NCBI GenBank assembly: GCA_905331475.1
Contig: CAJNYU010003505.1
Span: 1 to 64,000 of the forward strand
Length of the DNA stretch: 64,000 nucleotides
Reading direction: 5' to 3'
From: Rotaria socialis
Lineage: Eukaryota > Rotifera > Eurotatoria > Philodinida > Philodinidae
The first letter of the stretch is position 1, and each line of letters begins with the position of its first letter. Made by a program: the position numbers and the translations under genes. Positions 9,274-20,349 of the stretch are shown piece by piece. The notes beneath the pieces were generated by a model. That model searched no databases, was not told where the DNA came from, and saw only the letters and a program-made list of their open reading frames with translations.

Positions 9274-12190
9274 ATGGCGAAAATATCATTCTTAAATTGT
9301 CTAAAGCAACGTTGGAATTTACTGCTACTCATTCTAACACCATTGATCCTGCTGCCACTCCCTATTATTATTAACAATTCCGTATGTTACCTAGTGTATT
9401 TTATTCAATAGAAAGTATGCTAAGACTCTTCCTTTCTCTTTAAAGCAAGCACAATGCGGTTACATTGTACTCATTCTCTCGGTGTACTGGATTGATGTTT
9501 TATTAAATGCTTCTTGAAAATATAGAAGGTTATATAGAGCTCAGAGTATAAAGTGATTTAAAAAACAACAAAATATCTTAATTAGTTTGTAAAGTCAATG
9601 ATAACATTTTTCTCCCTAGGCCGGTGTTCTAACTGCAGATGTTGTGGCACCTCACTATTTCAAAGACATCATTTCACTGTTTTTTGGTAGTATGGCATTT
9701 GGTTATGTTGTAGAAAAAGCCAATCTTCATCGACGCATTGCTTTGTTTGTACTGAGTTGGGTTGGTATGGCAACTAAATGGTATTGAAAATTTTAATCGA
9801 CCCGTTAAAATCAATGATACCATTCAGTTGAGAAGTATCATAAACATTTTAATTGAACAATTTCATCACTAAACTAAGTGTAATTTTTTAGGAGTAAAAT
9901 CTATTTTTCATATTTCGTTGCTTTCTGTTCCTCGATGTTTTTAAGTTTATTCAATTCTAAAGTATTGAATTTTTATTATGCCAAACTAGGATCATGGCGG
10001 GTATGATGGGAGCAACGGCATTTCTTTCAATGTGGATGAACAATACTGCATCGACATCAATTATGTTGCCTGTAGCGTTGGCCGTTGTTCATGAACTTGG
10101 AATTTACAGTGAAAATTCTCTCAACAGACAGCAAGCTGTTCAAATGTATCTAGTTGCATTCGATTCTACAAATGGAGAAGAGTCCGACGACAACAAAATT
10201 GAAGAGCTCACTCATACTACTCAAAGTTGTCAAAGACCGTATGTATATAAAACTAAAGCTTCTTGTCAAGTCTAGACTTTCTTCTTTTCATAGAAAATCA
10301 AAAACTTTTGTGGAGACCAATACTCACTTTAAATTACTATGCTGTAAACGACAAAAACCTGAAGTCGACGATAGCTCCAAGAAAAAACATGACCAGTTAA
10401 AGAAAGGTAATTTTCTTTCGAATTTCGGAATTAGTTTCATCTTTATTTCAATGCATATTGGTATCTATCTAGGATTTCTACTTGCCGTAGCCTATTCATC
10501 ATCTATTGGTGGACTATCTAGTTTGGTTGGTACTACACCTAATGTTTATCTGAAAGGTTTTGTAGAGAGGTAAATAGGTAGAATACAAATAATAAGTGAC
10601 TATGTTGCATATAACATAGTAAATATGGTGGTACTGGTTTTCGCATATACTTTCTCAATTTTCTATTCTTTGCTCTACCAGTTGGAATACTAATGCTTAT
10701 ACTTTGCTGGTTCTGGCTACAATGGTGCTATAACAAACAAGAGTACGTGTGCAACATAACTTATGAGAGAACATAGTCCACTTTGAAAAATGAAAATGTT
10801 GACGTATCTCTGTCTAGATTGTTTCAATGCCGACCACCGCCTGAAATGTTTGAAGTTCAAACTCATTTGAAAGCCATGCTCAACAAACAATATAAAGATC
10901 TAGGACGACCAAAGTGAACCATTGTATTTGATAAAAGAGCGTTTCTACATACGCACGTATTTCTTCTCACACACTTGTAGATGGAGTGAAGTCACTGTAG
11001 CTGCCATATTCATTATGCTGATTGTTCTATGGGTGACAAGAGAGTTGTCCGATACAACTGGATGGAGTTTGATATTTCAGCCCAAGTACGTATCGGATTT
11101 TTTTACAAAGAAAATCTAACATGACAAGATCACGCGTTCTTTTTTGTTTGTTAGACACATTACTGACGGTACTGTAGCTATCTTCTGTGGAATACTTCCG
11201 TTAATTTTACCAGACAGTAGTCCATTTAATCGTAAGATATTATTTTCGATTTTTACATTAAAAGAAACGAATGCTGATAAACGATGCTTTCATCATTAAG
11301 GCAAACACGATTGGAAATATGAGCCCATTGTAAAATGGACTCAATTGGCACAGAATGTGTCATGGGGTTCAATACTATTGCTTGGTGCTGGTCTCACAAT
11401 CGCCACTGCTTTTGAAGTATGTTGAAGTAAAGACAACTGCCTAACACACACACACATATGTAACTCAATTGTTAAGAAATCAAAATTGTCGGATAGCGTG
11501 GCACAAATCCTTGGCTTTGTATCTGGTGTGCCACGAGCTGCGGCTAGTATTATCATAATTATTGTTAGTGGATTTTTTACTGAAGTAACTTCAAATACAA
11601 GTACGGCCAGCATCTTTTTACCCGTATTGGATTCAGTGGTAAGTGAAATAATAACACTCTATTCTAGCAAAGATTTCTCGTATTAAAACGCTATTTTATT
11701 CATATCTACATACTAGAATTTTTTAATCTGGTTGATAACGTTGATATTTAATTAATTCTATTTAATTACATAATATATTTATATGCTAGGCAACGTCTTC
11801 TGGTATCCATCCAGGTTTTCTCATTCTTCCTTGCACACTGGCTGTCTCTCTTGCATTTATGCTACCTATAGGTAAGCGTTATGTTGAGATCTTATAAGGC
11901 AACATTCAGCCTCTTTCTAATACAGATACACCACCGAATGCTATTGTTTTTTCCGGTGGTGCCATTCGAGTTATCGATATGGTGAGCATAATATTTTCTG
12001 TAATATTATATCTAACTTGATATTAAATCTCTAGATTAAAACTGGCATAGTAATTAATCTCATCGGTTTTCTTGTCATCTTTATCACTGCTAATGCATGA
12101 ATGCCAAAAATATTCGATATCAACGAGCAGACAACGGCCTATTTCTTCAATATAACTTCTGTTGTCCGTTCTTCTGTTGGCAATCTTTAA
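9274..12190 (+). CDS. SLC13-type sodium/di-tricarboxylate or sulfate cotransporter, probably damaged
   Basis: Members of this family carry di/tricarboxylates or sulfate with Na+ across membranes. Exons: 9274-9381, 9446-about 9514, 9620-9780, 9990-10238, 10294-10406, 10473-10569, 10620-10742, 10818-10913, 10981-11085, 11155-11231, 11301-11416, 11477-11638, 11790-11871, 11926-11981, 12035-12100 (or 12190). Exons 3-15 keep phase across GT-AG junctions. Both Na+ motifs are visible: SMWMNNTAST (first, NNT in place of the usual SNT) and EVTSNTSTAS (second), along with SSSIGGLSSLVGTTPN and DTPPNAIVFSGG. Problems: exon 2 reads QAQCGYIVLILSVYWIDVLL then hits TGA without a donor, so the TM2 loop (family TEALPLAVT) is missing. 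TGA at 12098-12100 replaces the Trp of the family NTW motif, and the frame continues MPKIFDINEQT to TAA at 12190. It is either a young pseudogene or a gene with an unrecognised exon 2. Confidence 0.75.
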
Positions 12191-13531
12191 CTGTTCTTCG
12201 ATGAAATAGACTGTGCGTGTATCTTGCATAATTACCAACTTGTAGCCATCTTTTACTTTCGTGTTTCAAAAAATATCATAAAACTTTCGGGATAGATTCT
12301 GTCGTTTTAGAAACAATAATAGAATTTTATAAATTTATAACAGACGGTAAAATGAGCAAGGCGAGATGAGATCCGATTAAATCTTTGAAATATTCACCGT
12401 AATAAAGTTTTACAACAAAAATTAATCATATATAGTCTAATGTATTAATAAAAGAAAGGCAATTTAAATTTAATGGAACCCGAAGAGTGTTAATTTAGAG
12501 CTTATATGATTGAGAATTGAGCAGTCGATATCTTTCTGGTAATCACTAATTTTGATAACGCAAAGAAACGTCAAATACTTACTTGAACGAGAACGTTGCA
12601 ATAAATTTCGCATTATATTCTCAATCTTTTTTAACTATTGAACCATATGCTTGCCTGCAATTTAAAGTGACAAAAAACAGTCTTTTCAAAACAACTGACT
12701 TTCAGTTCATGCTCAATACAATAAAGTCAGTGACTATTACTATGATAAAAGAAAATAATAGCAATTGTTGATCTCTCATAAGAATTATTTGTTTTCAACA
12801 ACGATCTCCTGAACTGAAGTATGTATCTAGAGCAGACAGATAATATTAATTAATTTATGATTGTTTCCGTCTACGGTGTTTTCTCTTTAGGTCACTGCTT
12901 GTAGAATGTATAAAAATGACTCATTTTCATAATTTTTCTAACACCCACATTAGTCTAGCATGCCAAGAAACGTTTGTAATAATAAAATTCGAGTCACAAC
13001 TTATGATCAATCGTCTCCATTATTAGTACAAAATATTGTTCACTGATTGCGAAAGAGTAATCTACTAAAAACAAATATTTTCCTTTTCATGCGATGGTAA
13101 TTCTTTCTGAAAAAAATTTGTTGTGATGACGTAAAAATGTGTAAGAGAAATTTAATTAGTATATTGTGTTTTCTTTTTGTGCATTTTATGATTTTTTCCT
13201 TCTCTTTTGAATGCAACTCTGTTAGGTTGCATCGTTGTTGACACAGCAGCTCAACATATGAAAAATAATAGTCCAAGGGGTGAAGCGGCTCCTGGATTCT
13301 TGGATTCTGTGGATTCTACTAGATCCCAGTGAATTCTTATGGGTTTTGGTGGATGGTTGAAGATATGCGAAGATCAGTATCAACTCATTATCGCTGTCAC
13401 TTGCTTTTTTCTAGTCTGATATAATGACTTATCGCGTTAGACTAAGTTGCTTTTTAAGGTTTTCTGCTGTAGCTTCTTGGATTGATATTCGTCTTCGCAA
13501 CATAGAGTCTCGTAATCATTAATATCCTATA
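12191..13531. other. Intergenic, nothing recognised
   Basis: Short AT-rich frames at 12583-12771 (plus) and 13040-13276 (minus) have no family resemblance or splice context. Confidence 0.5.
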
Positions 13532-13571
13532 TTTTCCCTTGACAGCAACTGTATTTGCTGTCAAGGGAAAA
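13532..13571. repeat. Perfect 17-bp inverted repeat with 6-nt loop
   Basis: Left arm TTTTCCCTTGACAGCAA (13532-13548), loop CTGTAT, right arm TTGCTGTCAAGGGAAAA (13555-13571), with no mismatch. RNA from either strand would fold into one uninterrupted hairpin. The function is unknown. It could be the fused ends of a MITE or a small hairpin RNA. Confidence 0.85.
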
Positions 13572-14074
13572 GTTAAAAAAATAACTTGCAAAAATCCCAT
13601 GAAACACATGAAAGTTGAATTGTTTTTCATAAAAGTATGGGATAGAGTAATGAATTTATTAACTACGTAGTAAGTAACACTGATTCATGTATTTTTCACT
13701 TTTTGGTATAGCATTCACAACTGTATTTAAAACAAAACGTGTACATAGTTGCCAGTTCATATATTTGAACCGATCGTTGCAAACCAAGTCATACTGATGT
13801 ACTTGTTAGAACTTTGTAATTTAACATGAAGAATTAATCAATACACAGGCAAAGACATCGGTAGAAACAAAATAGTATTCTTAGCTTCAACAGTATCGTC
13901 CATATTATAAAAAGGTTAAATCATTTTTTCAGAACTATTGTAACACATGCCCAGTCATATAACAATATGACAAATAAATCCTTTGATTCTTCTCTTTTTG
14001 TGTACAATAAAATCTGTAAGTTTTTTCTAAGCGTTTAGATGCAAGAAACGATATATATAGACCATTTAGATCTT
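13572..14074. other. Intergenic, nothing recognised
   Basis: AT-rich spacer between the hairpin and the foldback element. Confidence 0.5.
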
Positions 14075-14307
14075 CCCAGGTCGTTCCTGCCCGGCCGTAA
14101 ACGGCCGTACACCAATCATTTACGTTCAAAAACGGCATTCGTTTACAGTGGCCGTTTACGGCTGTCATATACGACGTTTTACGGCGTATTACGTTAATCG
14201 TAAACACTGACCGTAAACTTTCGCCTTTTACGACTACCGCGAAAATACGGCGACTGTAAACGACATTCAGAATATGCGATAACAAGGGGAAACAAACTGA
14301 TTTCAAT

Positions 14308-14620
14308 AGGCGAAATCAATCGAAATCGCATGAAATCGGACGAAATCATCGAAATCAGTAGAAATCAGTAGAAATCATGGATATCATTGGAAATCATTGG
14401 AAATCATTGGAAATCATCACAAAACAAAAGGAATTATTTCAAATAGCTAAAAATCATTCGAAATCATTTCAAACGATCTGAAAGGTTTCAAGTAAATTAG
14501 CCCGATTTCACATGATTTCTTTGATTTTTTAAACTTTCTATCGATTACCACAAAATCCAGATGATGTTTGATGATTTCTAATTATTTCTACTGAATTCTC
14601 ATGATTTCGACTGATTTTGA
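14308..14620. repeat. Degenerate AAATCATTGG-type short tandem repeat, inverting midway
   Basis: From 14308 to about 14490 the plus strand carries GAAATCA variants about every 10 bases, for example AAATCATTGG three times in a row. From about 14500 to 14620 the complementary form TGATTTC(T) appears instead, so the array folds back on itself. Confidence 0.75.
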
Positions 14621-14637
14621 TAACTTTTTGGCGCCAT

Positions 14638-14745
14638 TGAAAATCTTGAGGGTGTGGATGTGGGTGGATCTGGGTAAAACCACTATTTTCCGTTAATCCA
14701 CATTCGGACTCCCACACCCACAACCACGCCCTCAAGATTTATTTT
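14638..14745. repeat. Nested palindromic element with TGTGGG-like arms
   Basis: The left arm AAAATCTTGAGGGTGTGG and its continuation ATGTGGGTGGA are mirrored by CCACGCCCTCAAGATTT and preceding CCCACACCCACAA at the right, around a loop of about 40 bases. It is a roughly 100-bp inverted-repeat element inside the larger foldback element. Confidence 0.7.
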
Positions 14746-15159
14746 CGTTTTTAGTTATTCAATTCAGGGTTAGATTTAAAATCCGAAATCTGAAATCAGA
14801 TTTATCATCGATTTCGTGTCGCGCAACCATTCACCTTTCTGTTTCGCACGAGAACTTCTACATATAGGCTGATTTTCCTTCGCTTTTAATTCTTTAGTTG
14901 AGGGATAGATTTAAAAGCCGAAATCAGATTTATCTTCGAGTTCTTGCCGTCAAATCTTGGTTGACCACTTTCCCAATTCAAGTCAAGTAACATGTCCACG
15001 ATTCAGTTTGTTTTCCGGTTTTTCCTTAAATCCCTATTTATGTTTCAGGGAATTCCCACTCTCTCAGAAACCACTTGATTTTCAAGTCGAAAGATACTGT
15101 CTTTTTGACCCAGAAATGCAATCTTTCTCAAATCCAAGTGGAATCGTTTTGAGATCTTT

Positions 15160-15545
15160 TTGAAATCCTATTGAAAACTAAATGAAATCCATTTCAAATC
15201 CAAATAAAATCTTTTTGAAATCTGAATAAAATCCATTTCAAATCCAAATGAAATCTTTTTGAGATCTTTTCGAAATCTTATTGAAATCTAAATGAAATCC
15301 ATTTCAAATCTGAATAAAATCTTTTTGAAATCTAAATGAAATCCATTTCAAATCCAAATAAAATCTTTTTGAAATCCAAATGAAATCTTTTTGAAATCTA
15401 AACGAAATCCTTTTCAAATCTAAACGAAATCTTTTTGAAATCTGAATAAAATCTTTTTGAAAACTGAATAAAATCTGTTTGGAATCTGAATGAAATCCAT
15501 GTCAAATCCAAATAAAATCGTTTTGAAATCCGAATGAAATCTGTT
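15160..15545. repeat. GAAATCTTTTT minisatellite
   Basis: About 22 tandem, imperfect copies of a 17-18-bp unit of the form AAATCYTTTTGAAATCYRAA, part of the interior of the foldback element. Confidence 0.85.
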
Positions 15546-16083
15546 TGATTAGCAGGTGAAATCATCGAGAATAACGAATGGAAAACGGCCGTTTATTTTG
15601 ATGCACGGTAGTCTTGGGGGTCGTAAACGGCTGTGTATGTTAAGATACGGCGATTCTCGTTGTCGTAAACTGTCGTTTGATTCAAAATACGACCGTGTCA
15701 CGGCACTGCTTTTAACGTTTACAGTGGTTGGGTTTCATCGTTTACGGTGGTTGGGTTTCACCGTTTACGGTATCGTGCACGGCTGTTTACGGCCACTGTA
15801 ATGTTCGTCCTGGGAATTTTTTAATTTTTCTAGATATTAATTTTTAATTTTCCTTAAGTTTTAAACTAAATTTTTTTTTTGAATTTTTATCTTAGTAAAT
15901 TTTTAGATTTTTTTAGATTTCAATTATTTTTATTGTGAAAAATTTTAATTTAAAAATTGTTTTTTATTTTTTATAAAAGTTTTAATTTTATAGCTGTTTT
16001 TCCTTTTTTGTGCAAAAAATTTTTTAAACTCAAGAAAAATACAAATAAAAGGAAACCCTAATCTATGTTATCTTTTGTACCAA

Positions 16084-16243
16084 TTGCGACGCCACTGTGA
16101 ACTATAATTGCGAAAAACTTGGGCGCAGTTATGCGTAACTGTGATTTTTCCCCCGTAACTACGCGTAACTGCGATTTTTTCATCGTAGTTGCGCGTAACT
16201 ACTTCGCAATTTTCCGCAATTACGGGTCACAGTGCGATCGCAG
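16084..16243. repeat. Small inverted-repeat element rich in CGTAACTGCG
   Basis: The left end TTGCGACGCCACTGTGAAC is mirrored by the complement of the right end (CTGCGATCGCACTGTGACC). The interior repeats CGTAACT(A/G)CGCGTAACTGCG with T-runs. It is MITE-like, about 160 bp, with no clear target-site duplication. Confidence 0.55.
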
Positions 16244-17961
16244 TTTCATCGTAATGAAACACATGGGCAATATCCGATGATTCATCTCGTAATATTATTT
16301 CTCCGAAGTCACAATATTCGTACATAAGACTTTACATTTAAAGATGTCCGTACAACGAGATCGAAAATTTATCATTCGGTAGTATGTTGTCCCTTTTGAT
16401 TCTGCGGTCTCACTTATGTGAGACGATCTGATGCCGTTTCTCTCGAGTTACATGGGCGAAGTCATTAGTTCGAGACCGTCCTAGGAGAAAAGCATGAACA
16501 AGGTCGTTTCTTTGAGAAAGGAACAAAAGTCCTTCAAATAAATTAGTGTCACTCAGCATGGCAAACGACAGTTATTGTTATTTTCAGAAGAAATGACTCA
16601 TAACTCAAGACTTCCAATAGGCATGTTCTAATTTTTTCCATCTAAAGTGTTTCTAAACAGCTTTCATATATTTCAGCATGAAAACTTTCTAAAAAAGATA
16701 TTTTAGGAAAGTTTCAGGTGTTTTACTGACGTTTCCCCTTTGTCTGACAATATACCATAGTCGTTCCAAAAAAATCAACCAGAATTCGATATTTTCTGCT
16801 AGTAAGGTCATATTTTGTTTTCATCAAAGTGTTTTCTACAGCTCACCGGAAGTTTCGGCTGCAAAAAAAAATCGAAAAAAAAACTTTTCCAAAAAATGGA
16901 CGGGTCTCCATGGATTCACCCATATCAACTGATTGCTATGAACAAAAAAATCTTACAAAGCAACAGCTGACTTCATAGCTTTTTCAAAGTGAGCAAGTGT
17001 TGTTCTCGTAGTCGGTGAACGTATATGAGAAAACTCCGGCTATTCCGATCATCTTCAATAATTCGAATAGTAGAATAAGTTACGACACCACTAATCCTAA
17101 CTCATTATTGTTTTTTCTATTATTACCTCCTACGCCACATGCAACGTATTAAAATACTGCAATCGTTTTATACAATAATAAAGTTAATTGCATAGATAAA
17201 AAAAAGCAGAAAAGTTTAATTAGTGATGAATCACCAAGAAAGAAATACAGAGAATTGCACTATTAGTGCTTCAGCTCAATTTAATATTGAAGATCTATTT
17301 TTTTCATTAAAGAGAAAATAATTTTCAATCTACTCGTTTACGATCAGTAATTGTGTATCTCAATTATCATATAATTCATTTTTTTCCCATAAATTTGATA
17401 GTCGGCAACAACTTGATATCCAGATATAATTCAGCAAGTTTATATGACGATCATAATTTATACGAAAACAACATGTGTAATGAAATGCATCCGTACCTTA
17501 GTATTTTTTTCCAATATGTCAACTACTTCTAGTCATTTTTTAAATTAATTTTTCAATAAAAGATAGCTGAAAACAAACAAAATACCTCCCGCCTACCCTT
17601 GTTCAAACATAAATTTGTTATCTCATTTATTGCTTATTAACAAGATGCTATTTTTGAATCTGACAGCTCATTTTTATAATTCATACATTTTCATTGAAAC
17701 TGAGCAGTCTAAATGCTTTAGCTATCGATCAGATGAAGATCAATAATCCTTGTCCACATGAAACACAAATATGGCATGACATTAATTGAATAAAATCATG
17801 ACATATGTGCTCGTGCTTATATATTTCAACCTAGTGTCACTATTAAGCTTCTCGTTTATATCATTTATGATGGGAAATCTAGTGCTATGATTTATATAAC
17901 ACTGAGCGATTATAATGTTTTTTCTATAAGTAACAGAGAATTAGCGCAGTCAAATGAATAG
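16244..17961. other. Intergenic, nothing recognised
   Basis: AT-rich sequence without long open frames, splice-consistent exons or strong repeats. Confidence 0.45.
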
Positions 17962-18959
17962 TCAGAAATCGATGTAGGAGATACAGGGAAAGATAACAGT
18001 TTTGTAATTGATGTCAACAAAGATCATTGTGCTTTTAATACCCAATGGCAAAATCAGTAAGATTCTATTAAATTGCAAAGGTAAATTAATAAGGAAAAAT
18101 ATAAATGAGTTAAGTGTGCTCATATAGATATTACCACCCGTTGAAGTTTCTTTTGAAATCTCTTCATTATTCTCAGTCAGTTTTCCTTTGGATGTACTCA
18201 TATTTTTCACTTCTGAATGGGCACGCGTTGTACATGAAATATTTAAACTCAGCAGGCATGAAGGAACCCAATGAACGTCGTTAGCAAGCGTGGCAGTAAC
18301 TTCCTTTGCTGGTTTACTGTTAGAACTGATTCTTGCTGTTTCAGTAGCGGAATCAATTTTATTTCCGGTACCAAATGAGAACACATAAGAGTTATTAAAT
18401 ATAGGATCACTTGAATAATCCATCAGTATCTGAGGTAACTTTATAAAAAGGCTAGACTAGAATGTACTATATTTAATTCAATACTTCTTTACGTTATATG
18501 TGGGAAAAATATCATGAAGCATACTTTGGTGAATAAAAATTTATATTTTTCAATCGAAAAAGGTTGATATATAGAAAAACAGTCCACGCATGAAGGTTTA
18601 CTCATTCTGACACATTTGTTATATTATTTTATGACATGCTGCACGAAAAATTGATGTTTCACATGCAGTAAACCATGAACTTTTGAAATTGAATATAAAT
18701 ATCCAAACTGTTTATTATTTTACTAATCATTCGTAAGAAATCCAAATGTCAAAATCGGATATAGCTGGTTTAATGTACTCACCAAATGGAAATGAAATAA
18801 AGCATTCTTAAAGGTCATGAGATAGAAAAAAGTATATGTTAGGTGCCTGCAATTCAAAGTTACAGCAAATTTTTTTCCAGCAATATTTTTACATGGTTCG
18901 ATAGAACATAACGTGTTGGCTACGAAAAAATTGCCTTTGTAATTTTGAATTGCGGGCAT
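17962..18959 (-). CDS. Unrecognised protein, at least two exons
   Basis: Exon 1 (18783-18959) starts MPAIQNYKGNFFVANTLCSI, contains five Cys/aromatic-rich segments and ends at a strong GTGAGTAC donor in phase 0. Exon 2 starts at 18429 after a TTACCTCAG acceptor, also phase 0, and reads ILMDYSSDPIFNNSYVFSFG followed by a Ser/Thr/Lys-rich region (SEVKNMSTSKGKLTENNEEI). It either runs to the TAA/TGA region at 17962, giving a hydrophobic tail (FIFFLINLPLQF), or is spliced at GGTG-GTAATA near 18132. The open frame of 153 codons is long for DNA this AT-rich, and matched phases support a real gene. I do not recognise the family and assign no function. It lies just downstream of the neuropeptide gene on the same strand. 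Confidence 0.4.
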
Positions 18960-19191
18960 CTTATGAATTCTAATTTCGAGCTATTGATAGAGGTTTTAAA
19001 AATTCTATCAATTATTGGCCTTTTTTTTCTTTAGCTATACGTATTATTATTTGAAAACATTGATTTTAAATCGAAAATAAAAAATGTGCAGCAGATTGAT
19101 CGAGTTTATTTGTTGATATAGATTATGACACAAATTATATAAGAAAAAAAGGTGAAAAGAAAAAGATAACTTCTGTTCTGCTTTTATTGTT

Positions 19192-20349
19192 TTATGACAT
19201 ATTCTCCGCTGTATCTTCATTGTCATCATTGAATCTTGTACGCTGCGCATATAATTTTTTAAGGGGATGCGGATATACTAAAACAAATGAAAAGAAAAAA
19301 AATATAGATTTCAATTATCAATAAAGAGGAGTTCACTTACAAATACTGTCAGCTGCATATTGAGGATATCTATTTGGATTGCGATGTTGATGATCATAAA
19401 ATTCTCGAAGAAGATGTTGATATACTTCATCACTTTCACTTTCAGATCGTTTTCCCCATAAATTATTCAAACGTTTTCCCCATAGTCCATTTATACGTTT
19501 GTTTAAAACGCTAGAATGCATTTAAAAGATAAACAAATGAATTTCGGAGTAAAAAACCTTTTTGTATTATATCAAATTTGTTTATGAATAGCAATTGTCT
19601 TTTGTTCGTAAAACAATGAAAAAAAAAGTTATGTTTTGAAATTTCTACAGTACAATTTGACCTTAGTTGTTAATGTTTTCAGTTCTGTAAATTTTCAGTA
19701 GAGTTTCATATTGACAAAAAATAAATTATGAACTAAGTCAAAAACAACAAATGTACAGATAACATCATTTAGTTAATTAATTAAATCATATTAAAAAGTT
19801 ACACTTGAATAGATTATAAATAAAATTCTAATAATTTATGTATATTTTAAAATAGTATCAATTCTATCGATAATGATGTGTGAGATCGTTTTATAACTAC
19901 AGAACTATTTTATGATATCTCTTTAACAAACGATTGATTATTCAAACAAAAACAAAAAATACAGGCGAATTTATTGTCTCCCTCGATGACATCATTGGTT
20001 ATTCTACTTTATTAACTAATTGATAAAACTAAAAAAAGCTCTAATTAGAAAGGTATGAAGAGAGAAGATGAAACAAAATTCTACTAGGTCTATTTGATAC
20101 TTCAAATGAGAATATCAAATGGAATAGTTAAAACTAATGAAAAGAATTGTATCTTATTTCAGTAATCGGAAATCATTTTTGAGAAAGCTTGAAACGGAAA
20201 TGAATTTCTTGTATAATTGCTGGTTATTTTGTGTGTACTTACTGTTTAACGTCGTCACTGTTCGAGAAACTTTCCGTTAGTTTAGCTTCTGGTAGATACG
20301 TTTGTATCAAGACAATGAGTAGGACGAATAAAAAGATAGATATCTTCAT
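19192..20349 (-). CDS. Neuropeptide precursor encoding LW-amide peptides
   Basis: Three exons (20243-20349, 19341-19510, 19192-19277) join in phase at GTAAGT donors and TCTAG/TTTAG acceptors to give 120 residues. Residues 1-22 (MKISIFLFVLLIVLIQTYLP, EA) form a signal peptide. Residues 40-57 read KR-INGLW-GKR-LNNLW-GKR: dibasic sites bracket two pentapeptides, each followed by Gly, the amide donor. The expected products are therefore INGLW-amide and LNNLW-amide. An acidic 41-residue peptide follows (58-98, beginning SESESDEVYQHLLREFYDHQ), bounded by KK at 99-100, then a C-terminal tail ending in ENMS. AATAAA lies four bases after the TAA. The hormone would be secreted by neurons or gland cells and probably act on a GPCR. 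The C-terminal GLW-amide resembles cnidarian GLWamides. Protostome MIP/allatostatin-B peptides also end in W-amide but need a second Trp, absent here. Orthology is not settled. Confidence 0.8.

Larger units (their letters stand above)
14075..15814. mobile_element. Foldback element with CGTTTACGG-rich inverted ends
   Basis: The ends mirror each other. The left begins CCCAGGTCGTTCC and continues GGCCGTAAACGGCCGTACAC; the right, complemented, begins CCCAGGACGAAC and continues GGCCGTAAACAGCCGTGCAC. About 200 bases at each end (14085-14265 and 15580-15800) are packed with variants of CGTTTACGG/CCGTAAACG. Between them lie two tandem-repeat arrays and a nested palindrome. No transposase frame or clear target-site duplication is visible, so it is probably a non-autonomous foldback transposon. 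Confidence 0.65.

Noticed and set aside
10154..10573. 139-codon plus-strand frame
   Set aside because: It reads across two introns. Only the parts 10294-10406 and 10473-10569 are SLC13 exons.
7880..12100. TGA might encode Trp, as two TGA codons fall at expected Trp positions and the intact genes all stop with TAA or TAG
   Set aside because: Trp in the intact genes (CLASP, SMARCB1, ACADM, the neuropeptide) is always TGG, and both TGA cases are in genes with other damage. Two G-to-A changes are the simpler explanation.
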